Assembly (NCBI RefSeq): GCF_019443105.1
Contig: NZ_JAHZIJ010000018.1
Span: forward strand, 1-64,000
DNA length: 64,000 nt
Direction of reading: 5' to 3'
From: Paenibacillus oenotherae
GTDB lineage: Bacteria > Bacillota > Bacilli > Paenibacillales > Paenibacillaceae
The translations under genes and the position numbers were made by a program. Each line of letters begins with the position of its first letter. Position 1 is the stretch's first letter. Of the stretch, positions 25,542-33,776 are shown in pieces. The notes below the pieces were generated by a model. That model had not been told where the DNA came from, made no database searches, and saw only the letters and a program-made list of their open reading frames with translations.

Positions 25542-26303
25542 ATGTACAAGCATATTGAAGAGATTGCCCTAAACAGCTGGCCATCCTTGCAGACAATCGT
25601 ACAGGACGGCTGGCTGCTGCGGTTTGCTGATGGCTATACGAAACGCTCCAATTCAGTCAGTCCAATCTATGGAACCTGTCCGGAAGAGGAGCTCGCTGCA
25701 AAAATTACAGAGGTTGAGCAATTGTATGAAGGTGCTGGCCTCGACACGATATTCAAAATCACTCCGTTCGCTCAGCCGGCCGCGCTCGCCGGAACATTGG
25801 CTTCGCTCGGCTATGTGGAAGTGGAGCCTTCCAGCGTCCGATTGTTGGCGCTGCAGCAGCTTCCCGAGCCGGAGCTGGAATGCCGTATTGAATCATCGCC
25901 AAGCGGGGAATGGCTGGATAATGTTGCACGAATGCAGGGATTATCGGAAGGGGCTGTTTCGATTGCCCGACAGCTATTGAGCAGGTCCAGGCTGGAGCAA
26001 GGCTTTGCAATGCTGTACAGCGGCGGCGTGCCGGTAGCATGTGGTCTTGGTGTCATCGAACGGGGATTGCTCGGGCTATACGATATCGTTACGGACCCGG
26101 GCTGCCGCAATCAGGGCTTCGGTGAGCAATTGGTACGCCACCTGCTTCAATGGGGGCGGAGAAGCGGAGCTAGGGACTGCTATCTGCTTGTCGTCCAGAG
26201 CAACTTGCCTGCACTAAACCTGTATAAAAAGATCGGATTTCGCGAGATTTATAGGTATAGTTATTGGGTGAAGCAAAAGAAGGGTCTGGATATGACATCA
26301 TGA
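25542..26303 (+). CDS. GNAT-family N-acetyltransferase, two-domain
   Basis: 253 residues. A variable N-terminal half starts with MYKHIEEIALNSWPSLQTIV and GWLLRFADGYTKRSNSV, typical of a GNAT subgroup with a degenerate first domain. The C-terminal half has the acetyl-CoA site VTDPGCRNQGFGEQLVRHLL and the final NLPALNLYKKIGF. The substrate is unknown. AGGGGAAG lies before the ATG. Confidence 0.87.
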   Translation: MYKHIEEIALNSWPSLQTIVQDGWLLRFADGYTKRSNSVSPIYGTCPEEELAAKITEVEQLYEGAGLDTIFKITPFAQPAALAGTLASLGYVEVEPSSVRLLALQQLPEPELECRIESSPSGEWLDNVARMQGLSEGAVSIARQLLSRSRLEQGFAMLYSGGVPVACGLGVIERGLLGLYDIVTDPGCRNQGFGEQLVRHLLQWGRRSGARDCYLLVVQSNLPALNLYKKIGFREIYRYSYWVKQKKGLDMTS

Positions 26304-26378
26304 CGTAGAGCAGCCAGAGTGGCCGGAATAGCTATAGTAGGCATATCGTCTCCAACTCATTATAATTAGAAGGGGATC

Positions 26379-27251
26379 ATGTTGAACATGTGGAATGAGG
26401 CGGGATTCAAGCTGAACCGCCATCTGCCAGTCAGCAGTGAGATGCTGCCGGATCCCTGTATCCGTTCTATTGTGAACGATTACGTGGAGCAGGTGGAGAC
26501 AGCATTGCCCGGACTGCTTGCAGGCTTCTATATTTATGGATCAATTGCATTAGGCGATTATTCTTTATCGCTGAGTGATATTGACTTTGTAGCGGTTATA
26601 AGAAGTGAACTGAATAGCGGGCAGCTGGTGCTGCTTGCTGAGGTTCATCGTACAGTGGCTTCGAAATCCCGCAAGCCTAATATGAACGGTATTTATGTCA
26701 CTCCGCAGCAGCTTGGCAAGCTGCCTCACGAAATCGCGCCGTATCCCTATTATTGCGATAACCGTTTGTATGCATCCGGATATTTCGAGTGCAATCTGGT
26801 CACTTGGGCTGAGCTGAAGGAAAGCGGCATTGGAATAATCGGGCCGGATCCTTCCTTGCTGGAATATGAGGTGGACTGGAATGAGCTGCTTCTGCGCATG
26901 AGGGATAATCTGAATAGCTACTGGCACTCCTGGATTCAACAATCGTCCAGGCTGTGGACGGCCAAAGGATTGGCTTTATTGGGCAGAGAGGCGGCGGAGT
27001 GGGGTGTTCTTGGCATCTCGCGGCTCCATTACACATTTCGAGAGAATAGAATTACGACAAAGGCTGGTGCCGGGGAGTATGCGCTGCTGCATGTCGATCC
27101 ACGCTGGCATTCCATTATTCAGGAAGCGATTCATTATCGAAGAGGCAAGCCCTCGATCTATCATTCTATCGGCAGGCGGCGCTCGGATGCGCTTGCATAT
27201 ATGCTGTATATGATCGAAGAATGCAATGGATTGGCAGCAAGTAGCGGCTAA
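26379..27251 (+). CDS. Nucleotidyltransferase with DUF4111, aminoglycoside adenylyltransferase-like
   Basis: 290 residues. The nucleotidyltransferase core is YIYGSIALGDYSLSLSDIDF (GS-x9-DxD), followed by a DUF4111 helical domain, as in AadA/ANT(9)-type enzymes that adenylylate spectinomycin or streptomycin. Many chromosomal relatives have no proven resistance role, so this is a fold-level call only. AAGGGGATC precedes the ATG. It starts a tight group continuing with a lipoprotein-like gene, vanZ-like, GNAT, HAD and hisA-like genes. Confidence 0.82.
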   Translation: MLNMWNEAGFKLNRHLPVSSEMLPDPCIRSIVNDYVEQVETALPGLLAGFYIYGSIALGDYSLSLSDIDFVAVIRSELNSGQLVLLAEVHRTVASKSRKPNMNGIYVTPQQLGKLPHEIAPYPYYCDNRLYASGYFECNLVTWAELKESGIGIIGPDPSLLEYEVDWNELLLRMRDNLNSYWHSWIQQSSRLWTAKGLALLGREAAEWGVLGISRLHYTFRENRITTKAGAGEYALLHVDPRWHSIIQEAIHYRRGKPSIYHSIGRRRSDALAYMLYMIEECNGLAASSG

Positions 27252-27278
27252 TTTCAAATCTTAGGCGGAGGACGGACA

Positions 27279-28289
27279 GTGGTAATCGAACGATTAGGAC
27301 GGATAGCTGCAATAGGGTGGACGGTAATTATTCTCGCAGGCGCCACTGTTTCTTGTATGCAGGAGCCAACTGAGAACAGGGAAGAGCAGCCCCTTGCGAT
27401 GCAAGAGGACAAGGAGCCCATACAGGCGATACATTCCGATAAAATTCTAGCCCCGCAAGGAACTATGGGGAATGAGCTGGAAGTGAATACGGCCGTGCCA
27501 GAAGCTGCCGCCAAGGTGGATGCGGAGGTCATCAAGAGTTATTGGGATGGAATCGCAGAGGACTATCATCTGCTTGATATGATGCTGCTGGAGTGGGAAG
27601 AGGTGGACAAGCCGCAAGCTTTCTTATTAGAAGGACTTAACCACTCTATAGCCGAAATACGCTGGTATTGCACCTATAAGCTGGTTGATGATCCAGCTCT
27701 GCTTGATGCTGCGGCAATATCCGCTATTCGGGACATGCGCAATGACGAGCAGCTTGTTGTCCGGCAGGCGGCGAATTTTGCTGTCGCCTTGATCGACCAT
27801 AGATATAGCGGCAGCTCCTTTGTGCGCTCTCAGGACGGAAGTATAGCTGGCTTTTACAAGTATAGAGAGAGCCGATACAATGATGGGAAAGTGTGGATGG
27901 TCAAGGAGAATAGTCCGAAGCTGCTGGGCAATCTGGATGGCTCTGTCTTCCGTCTGTCGATGTCAGCAAGCGGGAGATGGCTGGAAGCAGATTATGGCGG
28001 CCGTACATGGAGCAACATCGCTATATTCGACACTTCAACAGGCAATCAGCTGAGGCTGCCGAACTTGATTGAAGCAATTATTGATGACCCCGACAACAAT
28101 TATGACATTCATCCCGAGTCAATCGACCGTTTTGATCCCGCCGTATGGATGGATCGATGGTTGGATAATGACCGGTTCAGATTCGCCTATCAATTCTATG
28201 ATAGCAGAGGCAATCTGTTATCTGGCAGGGCCATATATGACACAACCACAGGGACGATTGAGCGGGTCATGAAGTTTAATAGGGAATAG
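27279..28289 (+). CDS. Putative lipoprotein, unknown function
   Basis: 336 residues with a GTG start behind GGCGGAGGA. The hydrophobic N terminus ends in GATVSC, an acceptable lipobox. Residues 85-160 are helical and HEAT-like (GLNHSIAEIRWYCTYKLVDD ... RQAANFAVALID), followed by a beta-rich domain that resembles a propeller or TolB-like fold (DGKVWMVKENSPKLLGNLDG ... SASGRWLEADYGG). No family is assigned. The gene lies in the 26379-30715 run. Confidence 0.75.
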   Translation: MVIERLGRIAAIGWTVIILAGATVSCMQEPTENREEQPLAMQEDKEPIQAIHSDKILAPQGTMGNELEVNTAVPEAAAKVDAEVIKSYWDGIAEDYHLLDMMLLEWEEVDKPQAFLLEGLNHSIAEIRWYCTYKLVDDPALLDAAAISAIRDMRNDEQLVVRQAANFAVALIDHRYSGSSFVRSQDGSIAGFYKYRESRYNDGKVWMVKENSPKLLGNLDGSVFRLSMSASGRWLEADYGGRTWSNIAIFDTSTGNQLRLPNLIEAIIDDPDNNYDIHPESIDRFDPAVWMDRWLDNDRFRFAYQFYDSRGNLLSGRAIYDTTTGTIERVMKFNRE

Positions 28290-28310
28290 GCTGCTAATTT
28301 GAAGGAGTAC

Positions 28311-28751
28311 ATGAACAACATCATGAAGCCATTAATATTCATCATTACAATTCTATACACCGGACTGCTCATCTATTGGATGTTTATCGGATTCGGACGC
28401 AGCCATACCCGCATAGATGCCTATCAATACAATATCATTCCACTGCAGACGCTGAAAATGTACGTGCTGTACGCGGATCATTTCAGCTTGCGCAATTGGC
28501 TTGTGAATATGGTCGGGAATGTAGCGGTGTTCGTGCCGTTCGGCATTGCGCTGCCTTATTTGTTTCGCTTGAAGCTGATGCGGTTCATGATTTTGTTTAT
28601 CGCCGCTTTATTCATGCTTGAGCTGCTTCAGCTTGTACTGCATCGCGGAAGCTTTGATATTGATGATGTGCTATTGAATACATTGGGTGCTATTATGGGT
28701 TATATTATTTATCGACTAGGTATCCTGTTGGGACGGTCAGAGGGAGCATAA
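28311..28751 (+). CDS. VanZ-like membrane protein
   Basis: About 146 residues with four hydrophobic helices. NWLVNMVGNVAVFVPFGIAL and FMLELLQLVLHRGSFDIDD VLLNTLGAIMGY carry the conserved VanZ positions (N...PFG, ELxQ, R.FDxDDxxxNxxG). VanZ proteins give low-level teicoplanin tolerance in vancomycin operons; in Bacillota most copies, as here, stand alone with an unknown role. The ATG at 28311 follows AAGGAG closely; the ATG at 28323 is an alternative. Confidence 0.88.
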   Translation: MNNIMKPLIFIITILYTGLLIYWMFIGFGRSHTRIDAYQYNIIPLQTLKMYVLYADHFSLRNWLVNMVGNVAVFVPFGIALPYLFRLKLMRFMILFIAALFMLELLQLVLHRGSFDIDDVLLNTLGAIMGYIIYRLGILLGRSEGA

Positions 28752-28752
28752 A

Positions 28753-29211
28753 GTGGAATACATAAGAGCGCTGCGGAGCGATGAACAGCATCCGTTTGAT
28801 TTGTTGCTATTGGCAGACCCGGAGATGGAAGTTGTAAGAAGCTATATCGATCGAAGCCAATGCTTCGTCATGGAGAGAGATCAGGACATCATCGGCGTGT
28901 ACGCACTGCTGCCTACGAGGCCGCAGACGATGGAACTGGTTAATATTGCAGTTGCAGAACAGGAGCAGGGCAAAGGGTACGGCAGGCAGCTGGCGCTTCA
29001 TGCGATTGTGACTGCGGCAAGCCTTGGCTACAAGACGATCGAGGTCGGCACGGGCAATTCCAGCTTGATGCAGCTTGGGCTGTATCAGAAATGCGGTTTC
29101 CGCATTGTTGGTATCGATCTTGATTTCTTCACCCGGCATTATTCAGAACCGATCTATGATGACAATGGCATGCAGTGCCGGGATATGGTTCGTTTGCAGA
29201 TGGATTTGTAA
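28753..29211 (+). CDS. GNAT-family N-acetyltransferase
   Basis: 152 residues from a GTG start one base past the VanZ stop, with an AGGGAGC site. Acetyl-CoA motif: IAVAEQEQGKGYGRQLALHA, followed by GTGNSSLMQLGLYQKCGFR. This variant (EVGTGNSS) is common in Bacillota GNATs of unknown substrate. The tight spacing points to co-transcription with its neighbours. Confidence 0.87.
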   Translation: MEYIRALRSDEQHPFDLLLLADPEMEVVRSYIDRSQCFVMERDQDIIGVYALLPTRPQTMELVNIAVAEQEQGKGYGRQLALHAIVTAASLGYKTIEVGTGNSSLMQLGLYQKCGFRIVGIDLDFFTRHYSEPIYDDNGMQCRDMVRLQMDL

Positions 29212-29232
29212 GACGGAAAGGAAGTGGGCTCG

Positions 29233-29976
29233 TTGTATAAAGCCATTCTGTTCGATCTGGATAATACTTTGCTGGATTACAGCTGCAGCGAGCAGGAGTC
29301 GCTGCGCCGTATGCTGGAGCATCATCAGCTGAACCTGCTTGAAGGGTTTCAATGGGAGCAATTTCGCGAAGTGTTTGCTCCCATCAACTGGATGTATTGG
29401 GTGGAGCGCAATGAGCGCAAGTTGAACATTATGCAGGTGCTGGACTATTCCTTCCGCGATACGCTCTTGCAGATGGGGCAGGATCACAGCGCATCCACGG
29501 ACATGGCGGGCACGTACTGGCGGTTGTTCTGCTCGACATGCCATGTTATCGAAGGAACACAACATTTGCTTGCCAGGCTGCATGGCCGTTATCCAATGGG
29601 AATTATCTCCAACGGAATCGGAGAGGCCCAGCGAAGCAGGTTGAAGACGGGCGGGCTGGAGCATTATTTTGACCATTTGTTCGTCTCCGACGAGATCGGC
29701 TTCTGGAAGCCGGACCGGCAAATATTCGACCGGGCGGTGGATACGTTCGGCCTGCGCCATGACGAGGTGCTGTTCGTCGGCGATTCTCTGCAGGATGATT
29801 ATCACGGTGCGTTGGGCGCCGGGATTGATTTCTGCTACTTCAACCCCGGAGGAAGCCGCCCTGAAGACGGAATTAGACCGAAATATAGCATTCAATCCTT
29901 GTCTCAGCTGATTGCGCTGCTGGCACTGAATAATGAAGAAAGAGGAGAACAGCATGAAATTCAGACCTTGTATTGA
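29233..29976 (+). CDS. HAD hydrolase, YjjG-like pyrimidine 5'-nucleotidase type
   Basis: About 247 residues. Motif I is LFDLDNTLLDY, motif II is GIISNGIGEAQ, the Lys motif is EIGFWKPDRQIF, and motif IV is FVGDSLQDDYHGALGAG. YjjG-type enzymes remove phosphate from noncanonical pyrimidine nucleotides. The GTG at 29224 overlaps the AAAGGAAG site, so I start at the TTG at 29233. The gene's end overlaps the HisA-like gene by 23 bases. Confidence 0.87.
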   Translation: MYKAILFDLDNTLLDYSCSEQESLRRMLEHHQLNLLEGFQWEQFREVFAPINWMYWVERNERKLNIMQVLDYSFRDTLLQMGQDHSASTDMAGTYWRLFCSTCHVIEGTQHLLARLHGRYPMGIISNGIGEAQRSRLKTGGLEHYFDHLFVSDEIGFWKPDRQIFDRAVDTFGLRHDEVLFVGDSLQDDYHGALGAGIDFCYFNPGGSRPEDGIRPKYSIQSLSQLIALLALNNEERGEQHEIQTLY

Positions 29977-30715
29977 TTTGCATCATGGAAAAGTAAAGCA
30001 GATCGTTGGAGAAACGTTAGACGCGAATCCGCAGCATGTGGTGGAGAACTTCGTATCCCAGCACGACTCTGCTTATTATGCCGAGATGTTCCGGCGGGAC
30101 GGCTTGACGGGCGGGCATGTCATCATGCTTGGCGGCGGGAATGAAGAAGCGGCGTTGTCCGCGCTGAAGGCGTACCCTGGCGGACTGCAGATTGGCGGCG
30201 GCATCAATGCGGACAACGCCGCGCGCTATTTGGAGGGAGGAGCATCCCAGGTCATCGTCACCTCCTATATTTTTCGGGATGGGAAGCTGGATATGGACAA
30301 TCTGCGCCGGATCGTCTCGGAGGTTGGCAAGGAGAGGCTGGTTATCGATCTGAGCTGCAAGCAGCGGGATGGCAAATGGTTCGTCGTTACGAATCAATGG
30401 CGGACCTTCAGTGATTGCGAGGTTAATGAAGCCAATCTGCGAGAGCTGGAATCCTATTGCAGCGAGTTTCTTGTCCATGCTGTTGATGTGGAAGGGAAGC
30501 GGACAGGAATTCTTGAGAGCCTGGTGGAAGGGCTGGCGAATTGGGTGGAAATTCCGACCACCTATGCCGGGGGCGCGCGTTCTCTTGCGGACATGGAGCT
30601 GTTCAATCGGCTGACCGTCGGCAAGCTGGATATTACAATCGGCAGTGCGCTTGATATTTTTGGCGGGGACTTGCCCTATAGGGAAGTCGTTGCTTACTGC
30701 AACGGCACGAATTAA
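29954..30715 (+). CDS. HisA-type isomerase of the eukaryotic (HIS6) subfamily
   Basis: 253 residues. The N terminus MKFRPCIDLHHGKVKQIVG, then NFVSQHDSAYYAEMF, LQIGGGINADNA and VIDLSCKQRDGKW match yeast HIS6, the eukaryotic type of phosphoribosylformimino-AICAR-phosphate isomerase, much better than bacterial HisA. The presumed catalytic Asp residues (CIDL and VIDLS) and the phosphate loop are intact. It would isomerise ProFAR to PRFAR in histidine synthesis, but no his genes are near. AGAGGAG precedes the ATG, and the start lies inside the HAD gene, so translation is coupled. Confidence 0.88.
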   Translation: MKFRPCIDLHHGKVKQIVGETLDANPQHVVENFVSQHDSAYYAEMFRRDGLTGGHVIMLGGGNEEAALSALKAYPGGLQIGGGINADNAARYLEGGASQVIVTSYIFRDGKLDMDNLRRIVSEVGKERLVIDLSCKQRDGKWFVVTNQWRTFSDCEVNEANLRELESYCSEFLVHAVDVEGKRTGILESLVEGLANWVEIPTTYAGGARSLADMELFNRLTVGKLDITIGSALDIFGGDLPYREVVAYCNGTN

Positions 30716-30786
30716 TCTTTCGAACAGCATGTGTACAGATATGCGCGAATCACGCAGAAATTGCCTTGAATGGCGGTTAGGCTGTT

Positions 30787-31180
30787 GAGAAAGCCTGTTG
30801 GAGCGCTTCCGTTAACTAAGCTTCCAAGCGTATGTGAGTGACTGACTGCAACACATTCGGTTGGTGGTGAGAGGGAAGCCTGCGAAAGTGCAGCAATTTC
30901 CGCTAAAAGAAGCCATTGCAGGCAGAATGCCTGCGATTACGCAGGAATATATGGCCGACCGGGCCACTAGAGGGAAAACCTGGCGAGAAGCCTGCGCTTC
31001 GGCAGGCATTCGGTCTTTAGCAGACCGAAATGATAAAAAGCCAGCCTATTCGCAGGCTTTTGAGAAAGTCCGGCGGACTTCCCGTCAACTAGCCCCCTAA
31101 CGTACGGGAGTGACTGACTACCGAACATCCGGTTGGTGGTGAAAGGGAAACTTGCGAAAGTGCAGCAATTCTCGGTTAAA
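30787..31180. repeat. Dispersed intergenic palindromic element, copy B, inside a 275-bp imperfect duplication
   Basis: Arms begin at 30879, 30930, 30991 and about 31045 (steps 51, 61, 54). The third arm GCCTGCGCTTCGGCAGGC is followed by the hairpin TTCGGTCT-TTAGC-AGACCGAA. The stretch starting GAGAAAG at 30787 (including GAGTGACTGACT and CGGTTGGTGGTGA) is repeated from 31062 and ends in a second first arm at about 31150. Together these fill most of the 640-base gap after hisA; a 240-base open frame here has no ribosome site and I reject it. Confidence 0.83.
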
Positions 31181-31355
31181 AGCAGGAGTCGCTACCCTCG
31201 GAAGGGGAAATTTCAACAGTTTGGGCCGCCATTATTGGTGGCTTTTTTATATACAAGATATACATATTATTGAGGTTGGAGATCTGACGATAAGCCTTTA
31301 CAACTAATCGGGAGGCATGTAACGGTGGAAGAAGCGGTGATCAGAAGGCGGGGCT

Positions 31356-31832
31356 GTGCTTCTATTCGCGCTCTGTACCCTGACTGTTCTAATCTATGCG
31401 ATTATCAATAGAAAGAATAGAAAAAATCTTATTCCGGGCGGTATTTGCCTGCTTGTATTGATGCCGGTGGGGCTGGTTCCTTTTACTCAAATCACATTGA
31501 AAATCGAATTCGAGAGGGATAAAGAGGATAGGTCTAAAGTAATAGAAATGGTTCGTGGTGGAGCATTGAAACCCAATGTAACGTATAACCCTTCTCTTAT
31601 ACATCTGCCGGAGCAATATGAGAAGCTTTCCAAGGGTGGGGGAGACATTGTGGTCGAAGGGGAAGGAGATGACCTTCAGGTGCTGTTCTTTACATTTAGA
31701 GGTGCATTGGATCATTTCTCTGGCTTTGTGTACACGGGTAATGGAACAGTTCCGGAGGGAGAAGTATTCGGTTCTCGCCTTGTTGAGGTGGATAGATTGG
31801 GCCGTAATTGGTTCTTCATTCGCGGGGGATAA
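31356..31832 (+). CDS. Hypothetical membrane protein
   Basis: 158 residues with a GTG start. An N-terminal hydrophobic hairpin (LLFALCTLTVLIYAI and GGICLLVLMPVGLVPF) is followed by an exported soluble domain of about 110 residues with GGGDIVVEGEGDDLQVLFFT and a final DRLGRNWFFIRGG. I recognise no family. It precedes the exporter/biosynthesis operon on the same strand but is separated from it by a terminator-like hairpin. Confidence 0.6.
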   Translation: MLLFALCTLTVLIYAIINRKNRKNLIPGGICLLVLMPVGLVPFTQITLKIEFERDKEDRSKVIEMVRGGALKPNVTYNPSLIHLPEQYEKLSKGGGDIVVEGEGDDLQVLFFTFRGALDHFSGFVYTGNGTVPEGEVFGSRLVEVDRLGRNWFFIRGG

Positions 31833-31921
31833 AGGTCGCATTACAACTAGTTAAAATTACCTATTATGGAGTGGGCAGGCTGCTTTATAGATGACAACCG
31901 CTTTCATATAATCTTTGTCAA

Positions 31922-31950
31922 AGGGCTATTTTTTTAGTCCTATTTTTTTT
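31922..31950 (+). terminator. Terminator or attenuator before the ABC exporter/PKS operon
   Basis: AGGGCTA pairs with TAGTCCT (one G-T pair) around a T-rich loop, followed by ATTTTTTTT. It either ends the upstream gene or attenuates transcription started at a TATAAT at 31907. No clear -35 was seen, so the operon promoter is not settled. Confidence 0.65.
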
Positions 31951-32024
31951 GGTTTATGTAACCTACAATGAAGCGGAAAGTAATCTTTCTGCAAAATATG
32001 GCAAAAAACGAGAGGTTAACTGAG

Positions 32025-33776
32025 TTGAAACATGGCGTTTTCTGGAGATTGCTGTTTTTTGTTAAGCCATTCAGGCTGTGGGCATTTTTCGCAGTAGCTG
32101 CATCGCTGGTTATTGTCGGAATTGATATTTTTATCGCTTATTTTATTAAAGTGTTAACGAATGATGCGATTGATCAGAATTACAGCGAGCTTTTCCGTCA
32201 CATGATTATGGTGTTCGGTGCAGTTGTTTGCGGGGTTCTGTTCAAGTATATCGCCAAATTCAGCTCGGTAAAGTTCAGCGCCAAAAGTCTGGAGTCGATT
32301 CGGAACGCGCTGACGCAGCATCTGCAGAAAACAGCTGTAGAGGCGATCGAGAACCGTCAGACCGGCGATATCATCGCACGCATGACGAACGATACCTATG
32401 TAGTCCAGAACTATTTTACTCATAAATTTGCTAATTTGATCTACCATCCGCTTGTTTTTATAAGCGCAATTATTGTACTGGCATTTATTAATTGGCAGCT
32501 CGTGCTGATTACGACTTTGCTGACACCGATAGCGATTATTGCCAGCCATATGATCACCAAGCCGATCGAGCGGCATGTCAAGCAGCTGCAAGAGCATCTG
32601 GGCGAGGGAAATGCGGTGCTTCACGATACGATTGGCGGCATGTCAATCGTCAAGGCATTCAATGCGAGAGACCGTATTGTACAGCAATACGAGACGATTA
32701 TGAATGAAGCCTTGAGCAAAGCTGTAGAAGTGGAGAAGCGGCGTGCCTGGCTAAGTCCGTTAACTATTTTCCTGCAGATGACCCCGGTTATCCTTTGTGT
32801 TGTGTATGGAGGATATATGGCTGTTCAAGGAGAGATTGGAGTCAGTGATCTCATCCTATTCATCTACTTGCTGTTCCATATCGGGATGTCGGTTGCGGTT
32901 ATTCCTGATCTGATCTTCAGCTCGAAGGAAGCGTCGGGTGCTGCGGGGCGGATGTTTGAGATTCTGGATCATCCGGTTGAGCCTACAGGCAGCGATGTGC
33001 TAAAGCCGAATGAAGCCGCTGAAGCTGTTGTCGAGTTCGCTGGCGTATCATTCCAATACAGCGAAGGATCCCGGATTCTCGATCATGTGAGCTTCACACT
33101 GCCTCTAGGGCAAACGTTTGCACTGGTTGGTCCGAGCGGCAGCGGCAAAAGCACCATATTCAAATTGCTCTGCGGCTACTATGAGCAGCAAGAAGGGGAA
33201 GTCAAGCTTTATGGCCAGCAGCTGAGACAATTGCAGCTCGATGAGCTCCGAAGCAAGATTGCGCTCGTATCACAGGATACTTACTTGTTCCCCGCCACAA
33301 TCGCGGAGAATATTGCATATGGCAATGCCAGAGCGACGATGGCGGATATTGTGAAGGCGGCCAAGATGGCGAATGCGCATGAATTCATCATAGCGCTGGA
33401 GAAGGGCTATGAATCCTTTGTCGGAGAGCGCGGGGCCAATCTCTCAGGCGGGGAGAAGCAGCGGCTCGCTATAGCCCGGGCGATCTTGAAGGATGCGCCT
33501 ATTCTGCTGCTCGACGAACCGACTTCCGCACTGGACACCCAGTCCGAGTTGCTCGTTCAGGAGGCGCTGGGACGTTGGATGAAAGGCCGTACCGTGCTTA
33601 TGATCGCACATCGCTTATCGACAATTGCGGAAGCGGATGAGATTCTGGTGCTGGATGGAGGCCGTCTGGTCGAGCGAGGGACCCATAAGCAGCTTTTGAA
33701 GCAGGACGGGTTGTACCGCAAGCTAGTTGCAGAGTCCTTATCGCATGATCAGGGAGATCTTATTGAAATTGGCTAA
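32025..33776 (+). CDS. ABC exporter half-transporter A (membrane-ATPase fusion)
   Basis: About 583 residues: a six-helix type I exporter domain (1-310) and an ATPase with Walker A GPSGSGKST, signature LSGGEKQRLAIARAIL, Walker B ILLLDEPTSALD and switch His in MIAHRLST. It should pair with half-transporter B. The frame is open to an ATG at 31968 without a ribosome site; the TTG at 32025 has AGAGG nine bases upstream, so I prefer it. It heads the biosynthetic run and could export the product or confer self-protection; the direction of transport is known from the family, the cargo is inferred. Confidence 0.9.
   Translation: MKHGVFWRLLFFVKPFRLWAFFAVAASLVIVGIDIFIAYFIKVLTNDAIDQNYSELFRHMIMVFGAVVCGVLFKYIAKFSSVKFSAKSLESIRNALTQHLQKTAVEAIENRQTGDIIARMTNDTYVVQNYFTHKFANLIYHPLVFISAIIVLAFINWQLVLITTLLTPIAIIASHMITKPIERHVKQLQEHLGEGNAVLHDTIGGMSIVKAFNARDRIVQQYETIMNEALSKAVEVEKRRAWLSPLTIFLQMTPVILCVVYGGYMAVQGEIGVSDLILFIYLLFHIGMSVAVIPDLIFSSKEASGAAGRMFEILDHPVEPTGSDVLKPNEAAEAVVEFAGVSFQYSEGSRILDHVSFTLPLGQTFALVGPSGSGKSTIFKLLCGYYEQQEGEVKLYGQQLRQLQLDELRSKIALVSQDTYLFPATIAENIAYGNARATMADIVKAAKMANAHEFIIALEKGYESFVGERGANLSGGEKQRLAIARAILKDAPILLLDEPTSALDTQSELLVQEALGRWMKGRTVLMIAHRLSTIAEADEILVLDGGRLVERGTHKQLLKQDGLYRKLVAESLSHDQGDLIEIG

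Noticed and set aside
30861-31100. 79-codon frame in element copy B
   Set aside because: Entirely repeat sequence, no ribosome site.
31968-32024. ATG at 31968 as the start of exporter A
   Set aside because: No ribosome site precedes it and it lies only 18 bases after the terminator-like hairpin; the TTG at 32025 has AGAGG. Not fully excluded.
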